Assembly (NCBI GenBank): GCA_002812745.2 | Contig: NCSJ02000049.1 | Span: 62,001-126,000, forward strand | DNA: 64,000 nucleotides | From: Scytalidium lignicola | Lineage: Eukaryota > Ascomycota > Leotiomycetes | Direction: 5' to 3' | In this document: piece by piece, positions 57,937-64,000 of the stretch | How the letters are laid out: every line of letters begins with the position of its first letter | Position numbering within the stretch: position 1 is the stretch's first letter | The notes under the pieces: generated by a model | Seen by the model: the letters and a program-made list of their open reading frames with translations, nothing else | What the model was told of the DNA's origin: nothing | Database searches by the model: none | Program-made: the position numbers and the translations under genes

Positions 57937-59125
57937 CTATAGGTTAATACTGGGGGCTTTCTGAAGGGATGCTGTGGCTTTTAGTATTGAGCAATCATTG
58001 CTATCATNCCCCCCAACCTCGTATGCAGGAGGTAGCACGATCTAAGGCTATAGGCGTAATGTTATGAAAGTTGAAGAATTTACTGTAAGATTTATTAAAA
58101 CGCCAACGACAAGGACTTCTACAAATGGGATCCTAGGGTCGGGTGGTCAAGGAAGTGTGGAGTCTCATGGAAATGCATTCTCAATTAGATCCTTCTGCTT
58201 GCTTTTTCTTCGTTTATACCGCACTGCTTGTATGATTACTTGATATGCCATTAGAGCGAATGGAGAACTATAAATTTGAATGTGTTCCTCTCTTATTAAT
58301 TTGCTTTTTAGAGTTACACGTGCTCCCAGTTAACCTTCCTTTTTCTGCATGATTTGTAAGATAAGTTGGTTAGCAGACCACCAGGACAAGCAAAATCATA
58401 AGATAGTTGCATTGGGAGCTCATAAATCNGGGGGGGTAGGGGGGGTGAAGGAATAAGACTACGCGTGTAGTATACTGAATTGAGAGCAAAATCCAACGAT
58501 ATCAGGGTTTATTAACGAGTTATTGTGTGGATTTGTTAACACTAGAGCTTAAATTACTCGTTAGAACATACTCTACATAGTTAGCGCAAAAACCCCTATA
58601 TTTGAGACTCTTCGTGTTGTGTAAACTACCCCGCGGCAAGTCCAGGTCGGTATCTGCTGATAAGGAACGAAAATTATTCAAACCCCGCGGAAATTTTTGC
58701 CCTTGGCAAAACTCATCCCCCAACTCCACTCTACGACTATCCATTGCCACTACGCATCCGGAAAGGCGTTGACTTTCCAAGAAGAACACAATGCCTCACA
58801 ATCAGATCGCCAACCCTTCGAATCCCGTATCTAAGTACGACCACTCTCTCAGCACAAAATCGAGTCCTTGCGGGAACATGCATTTGAGTACTGGACAATT
58901 ATCTGATCAGAAAAGAAGTCGCCAGGTAAAGTAAAACCTGTTGGACATGAGCCGGTGGCCAAGCTGCTCAATTTCAAGATATGCTTGCCTGTCTGAAGTT
59001 GAGCAGCTTCTTGGTCTGAGATTATACGGCTAAAACTTGATCTGGATAATGCCAGCGAAAGAATCATGCCCACTACTTACTTCGCAGCAGTTGGAAGAAT
59101 CACCTACTAACTCCTTACCAGCAGA
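57937..59125. other. Intergenic region
   Basis: 1.2 kb between two plus-strand genes. Ns at 58008 and 58429 precede C- and G-runs. No gene recognised; the permease promoter should lie at the right end. Confidence 0.5.
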
Positions 59126-61068
59126 ATGTCCCACAACGATGAAGTTCAAGCGCATCAGCCTCAGTCAGACCCTGAGAAAGGTCTTCAGCTAGGCGCTCAA
59201 GAAAACGATGACTTAAAGGATGCAAATGCAACAGCTGAACAAGGAGATCCCAGTTCTGACTTTGAGGTTGAATCCACTCTGAAGGAGAGCAACCTGTTTC
59301 GCTGGAGCAAGCGTGTAGAACTCTTCTTTGGTATTGAGGCACGGGGCATTCATCGAGTCTTGCCCAACGAGAGATCGGCTGCAACGACCTTGTCATTTTT
59401 GGAGATTGTGATCCTATGGCTGTCCATAAATACTGCAGCGCAGAATGTCACTTTGGGAAGCATTGGGCCTGGGGTCTATGGGCTAGGATTTACGGATGCT
59501 GCCTGTTTGGGTGCATTTGGAGGTATAATAGGGAGTATTCCTTCCGCTTATACCGCTAGCTGGGCACCATGGAGTGGGAACCGGACCATGGTATGTCTTT
59601 CCATATACCTACCTGTTGGAGTATAGAACCACATGAACTGATATTTTTTACAGATATGTGCTCGATTCACCATGGGATGGTGGCCAGTGAAGATTTGCGT
59701 GTTGTTGAACTTAGTTATCCTGATTGGATATTCTATGATTGATGCAGTTGTTGCTGGCCAAATTTTGTCAGCTGTTTCTTCGCATGGTAGTCTCAGTGTT
59801 GAAGTTGGTATTGTTGTTACTGCAATTCTCACCTGGCTGGTGACAACCTTTGGCATCAAGATATTCCATCATTACGAAAGGTTCGAAATACCACCCATTC
59901 CTATGCTTATATCTCCTAATTGTCTCTAGATATGCCTGGATTCCTTCAAATGCCATCTTTTTAATCCTTGCTGGGGCAGCCGGTTCAAAATTCGACCTCA
60001 ATTCACAATCTGTGGGTGACTCTGCAACTATAGCGGGAAATCGGATTTCATTCTTTTCCGTCTGTCTCGCCGCAGCAATTACCTACTCCCCTGGCGCAGC
60101 AGATTTTCTGGTCTACTGCGACCCGAAGATTGTCCCCAGATGGAAAGTCTTCACTGCAACACTTATAGGTCTTTCTCTCTCCTTTACATTCACTTTCGTT
60201 CTTGGCGTTGGTCTCGCATCTGGTATCCCTAATGATCCAGCCTGGGAAGCTGCTGGCGCTGGATCTGGTGCGTTGATTGTTGCAGGCTATGGTGGCCTTG
60301 GGGGATTTGGGAAATTCTGCTCAGTACTTGTAGCGTTGGGCCTGATTGCCAACATGGTTCCTCCTACATATTCCTCTGGGATTGACTTCCAAATTCTTGG
60401 GCGATACCCGGCGATGGTCCCTAGGTATATCTGGAACACACTCAGCTGTATCGTTTTTGCAGCGTGTGCTTTGGCTGGACGAGATCATCTTTCCGAGATC
60501 TTCACGAATTTTTTGGCGCTCATGGGATATTGTAAGTCACTCCTGTGTAGACNTTTTTATTCTGTTTATAGTTGATCATCTTTTTGCTATCCGAGACGTT
60601 ACTTGATTTTCTAATAAGAGATATTTCAGGGGTTGCAATCTGGATCGTGATTACTCTCGAGGAACAATTCATCTTTCGGCGCGAAGAACCCTAGATTCAA
60701 CTGGAGTGACTGGAATAGACCCAGTAGACTTCCGCTAGGCTTGGCTGCTCTGGCTGCATTCTGTGTTGGTTGGGTTGGTTCTGTGCTCTGCATGGCTCAG
60801 GTTTATTATATTGGTAAGTTACAATTCGAGCATCCCTATACTATAAAAGTATCACAACATGGACTTCTCGGAGATAAGAATCATAAGAAAATAACTACAA
60901 TATATTTCAGAAGAAGAATAACTAGCTAATCAAACACGTGTTATAGGCCCCATAGCTAAGATGGTAGGCTTATATGGTGGTGATATGGGGAACTACGTTG
61001 GCTTCGCATGGGCTGGAATCGTGTACCCTCCTCTGAGATACCTTGAGTTGAAGAAGTTCGGTCGATGA
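59126..61068 (+). CDS. fcyB: Purine-cytosine permease, NCS1/FCY2-like (apparent +1 frameshift in exon 4)
   Basis: Five exons, 59126-59590, 59654-59880, 59930-60531, 60630-60813 and 60947-61068; introns of 63, 49, 98 and 133 bp. A polar N-terminus of about 60 residues precedes FFGIEARGIHRVLPNERSA, the typical entry to FCY2-type carriers. About twelve membrane segments follow, with LWLSINTAAQNVTLGSIGPG, AAITYSPGAADFLVYCDPKI and VPPTYSSGIDFQILGRYPAM. The last part should read FIFRREEPRFNWSDWNRP, but after GAA GAA CCC a single extra T (60692) makes a stop (TAG); beyond it the frame reopens as RFNWSDWNRP and continues cleanly to TGA 61068. Intron 2 has an uncommon donor, GTTCGA. The carrier would import cytosine, adenine, guanine and hypoxanthine with protons. 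Without the T the length, about 531, is normal. A real lesion or a sequence error cannot be told apart here. Confidence 0.88.
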
Positions 61069-64000
61069 GGGCTTGACAATTATACTTTCCCTAGTACAGA
61101 GGTGTAACTACAAATCCTAGCTATTTGTATGGACCGGAGGGTGATTAAAAGGGCTTTTGATTATATATACCTTGGCTATGACAATGATGAATGGTATGTA
61201 GATATTTGGATTAGCTTGCTACCTTCAAAAGGATGCAACAATTATATATATTAAAAGGTATTGGAATTGGGAATGATACCACTGTATGCTTGATTCGGTG
61301 TCATGTCACCTATCTTCTTTTCACTCCTTTTCTCGGAATCATAACTAGTGGATCTTGTAGTGAATTATTATTATTACGCTTCTTCAATTCTATTTAATGA
61401 TATGACATCTGCCTGAACGGCTCTTTGTACTAGAATGAGGAGTATCGCATCCCAGTCTTCATTTACTATCAAAATAGGCAATGAGCCAATTGATTTCATT
61501 AACAAAACAAGCCAATGAGGTACCTAGACCTAGTGGAGGTTTATTCAAAAAGAGGAATTGTTCATTTTATGCCTTTGTCTATTTCTGGGCCATGATATAA
61601 TTCAAATTCAAATGGTAACGACGAATGAAACGATAATGAAGAGGGAAAACGGCGGGGAATATCTATAAAGTAATATTTCAATACGCTGTCACTAGCTTTA
61701 TTTTGTTCTTCGAAGGCATTTTGTATCCTGCTGAGCTAGCGAGGACGTTTTAAGGTTCACTGTCATGATGTGACTATTCATCTTTGGAAGATGTTACTGT
61801 CAGAAACTCCACTGGAGAACTCTTGCTACTGGAGAAGGAAAATACGAGGAATAACGCTCGAGCAGTGGCGTCCACCTGGTTAGAGTAGATCGTCTTGCTT
61901 TTGAGTAGTTGAGAAGAGAGTGTATAATATAAATCAAAAACAACCCCTTTTATTCCTCCTTTTTGAAATATATATTTGAGAAGTACGTACCAAGCCTCAA
62001 GTGAATATAATTGTGGGACATACAGTACAGTACAGTACAGTTACGGGACACGTGGGCAAACCCTTACTTCATCGAAGATGAGAACTGTTCACTTCCCTAC
62101 ATTCAATATTAGTTCTTATTGTGATGTTATTGAGGTCGTTTCTGTGGCTAGGTATATCAAATTCAGATCGCCACGATACATCTTCAAGTAATTAATCACC
62201 TTAATTAATAATATACCATCCCCTAAGGTCTCAGATAACGCTCGGAGTCTCATTCAAAAAACCTCCCGCCCCATTTTCAAAATTTGAAAAAAAAATCATG
62301 ACCGCGCGGGTAGGTAGTTTAAATTATAATGATGTATGTCTCGGCTTTATTTCGCCCCGAACCAGAAAAGATTTTCTCGAAAAAAATGGAAACTCTTGGT
62401 TATCTAATGGAAGGAATGGAAGAAGGGGTGTTTGATGAGTACTTCAACTGTCTACAGGGAAGGAGGACAGAAAACTGCTGAACTTAGATAAAATAGGAGT
62501 CGAGGATGAAAATGCATTTATGAGTCTTCGTTTCTAGAGGAATGACTTTTGTGCTTTGGTCTCTACGCCATTGCGTACAGCAGCTTCCGTACGCATTCTC
62601 AGAGATGAAGAGAAGGATGATCGAACTGGGCTCAGACTTCTCCTGACGTAGGGAGAGACAAAAGAACTTGGGCTTTACCTATCTACCCAGGTGAAAACGC
62701 CTATTCATGACACTGCCGAAAAGCGGTTACACCTAAACCTACAATGGTAATGGTAAGAATCATCAACTTAGTCACTGCTTCGACGCCCTACCCGTGATGA
62801 GGGACCGTGATTAGGGATTAATGAATGATATACAGGATATCACGCCGTTGAACAGTCTGTGCTTTGCCTGAGACACAGAACAGACCAAGCTGCAAGCCAT
62901 TAGTCTTTGCATTTGGTAAATCCTGCCGCTAGAGTAAATTGAATCTAGGAAGATAAAAATAAAATAATAATAAAAATAACAAATCCTAACTTTATCAGAG
63001 ACAATTTGATGTCGTTATCGGACAGCTAAATCTTTCTGCGCCGAAGAGATTGTTTTAAAATAATGATCGCCGGATGTTTCATTGTTATCTCAACGGCCAA
63101 GGGAACAAGGAACCTATAGAAAAGTACATAAAAATAAATGTAAGCGCAGTAAAGTAAAAGTAAGAAATGCAATGAGGTCAAATAATTATCAATATATTTG
63201 CTCATGCTCATGTTGATGCTCTCTCTCCAAGTATAGTGAATTCTGCAAACAAAACAAATGACAACTGGTAAAGAAGCCAATGGAATTCCCTGAACAATTA
63301 AAAAATATTACTGTACGGTATAGTACTTTGAAAGTACTTCGAAACAGAAAGCGTGCTATATTTATTAATTCCTTGCCGCTCCCAAAAAAAAACAAGCATT
63401 CATAAGCAAAGCTTACATGAGACGTTTCTAAAATAAAACACTAAACAAATAAGAATATTATTCGCTTGAGAAGAACACGCTGTAGCTAGCTGATCTCAGC
63501 TACGGTAATTAGATGGATCTAGATCTTAGTACGCATAAAAACCTCCGTTCATCTCAGCCTCAATCCTTAGCCCTTCTTACTTTTTCGGGACCTACACGTT
63601 CCACAAGTTCTGTAAGCACCGTAATACACATTGCCAAAAATACATATTACTGGTGGCTTATTTTTAAGCAACCCACCAGCCACCCCACAAAGAAACGCAA
63701 TGAGGCGCAGCAAGCTGGAAAAAAAATGCCCGATCCGAAGTCGTACAGTACCAAGTACCGGTACAGTACAGTAAGACTCGGAAAAAAAAAGATTCCAAAG
63801 GTTTTTTTGCAGCTGGGGATAAGTTATTGGGCATTTCGTCTTTTGTCAGATCTTGTATCAAAGGTATTAGTCTGACTAATCAATTAAGAGCAATATGCAT
63901 TCAGCCCTCTTGAGGAATAGGAATCATGGGAGTAAATTTAGTGAACTTTTTGAAACGGGTGCCTGTACTGTATTAATTAATAATATATTCCTGATGGTGT
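61069..64000. other. Gene-poor right end (2.9 kb)
   Basis: No supportable gene on either strand to the window edge. Strongly AT-rich in places (62930-63200). Contains the CAGTA-type tandem repeat at 62021-62040 and several GTAC-rich palindromic words around 63310-63340 and 63741-63775. Confidence 0.5.
62021..62040. repeat. TACAG pentanucleotide tandem repeat
   Basis: Four perfect copies of TACAG in a row, immediately followed by TTACGG. Because TACAGTAC is nearly palindromic, the tract could also form small hairpins. Confidence 0.85.

Noticed and set aside
60532..60629. N at 60553 as the cause of the permease frameshift
   Set aside because: The N is inside intron 3; the frame break is 140 bp further on, in exon 4.
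1..64000. CRISPR arrays, prophage, integron, operon or retroelement
   Set aside because: No spaced direct repeats, integrase, reverse transcriptase, LTR or terminal inverted repeats were seen; introns and tRNAi-Met show a eukaryotic nuclear genome.

Overview
The window is nuclear DNA of a filamentous ascomycete. Genes are broken by short GT-AG introns (mostly 46-145 bp, often with a CTAAC/CTGAC-like branch site). The gene set is typically fungal (Zn2Cys6 regulator, SEA-complex RING protein, LicD protein, HsbA-like secreted protein, GH28 pectinase), and the two tRNAs are eukaryotic, one being an initiator tRNA-Met. A plant-associated Leotiomycete is my guess from overall protein flavour; that is inference only. 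I see no prokaryotic island, CRISPR array, transposon or retroelement, and no secondary-metabolite cluster.

Layout. 1-5.3 kb: the 3' end of an RTC1/WDR24-like gene (+), convergent with an XLF/Nej1 end-joining factor (-), then an exo-polygalacturonase (-) whose last exon carries an apparent 2-bp frameshift in the RIK catalytic motif. 5.3-8.9 kb: no supportable gene. 8.9-17 kb: three tandem minus-strand genes, a forkhead factor, the splicing factor cactin, and a protein joining two cyclic-nucleotide-binding domains to an F-box and leucine-rich repeats. 17-20 kb: empty. 20-31 kb: an MFS sugar transporter (-), MsrA (+), a mitochondrial Bax-inhibitor/GHITM-like protein (-) and a kinesin-8 (-). 31.5-42.3 kb: a Zn2Cys6 regulator (-), the KEOPS subunit Cgi121 (+), a six-exon RRM-like protein of unknown role (-) and a NUDT19-like Nudix hydrolase (-). 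43-52 kb: a divergent pair (small conserved protein / Tim17-like protein), proline oxidase (+), SLX4 (-) divergent from ribosomal protein S21 (+), and an F-box-like protein (+). 53.8-61 kb: an HsbA-like secreted protein (-), tRNAi-Met (+), tRNA-Thr (-), a LicD-family protein (+) and a purine-cytosine permease (+) with an apparent +1 frameshift. 61-64 kb: no gene seen.

Most genes are unrelated housekeeping or regulatory loci, so I do not read the window as one functional system. Links that can be drawn: XLF and SLX4 are both DNA-repair factors, but they lie 45 kb apart. The pectinase, sugar transporter, HsbA-like and LicD proteins would fit a plant-associated lifestyle.

A data-quality theme matters for reading the genes. 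Ten sites carry an isolated N (one has two) against or next to a mononucleotide run. One of them (32047) breaks a coding frame that is restored exactly if the N is ignored. Three more apparent frameshifts (polygalacturonase, SLX4 poly-C run, permease) have no N and may be errors or real lesions. The candidates most worth following are the cNMP-binding/F-box/LRR fusion and the RRM-like multi-exon protein. Nothing I see amounts to a clearly new system.
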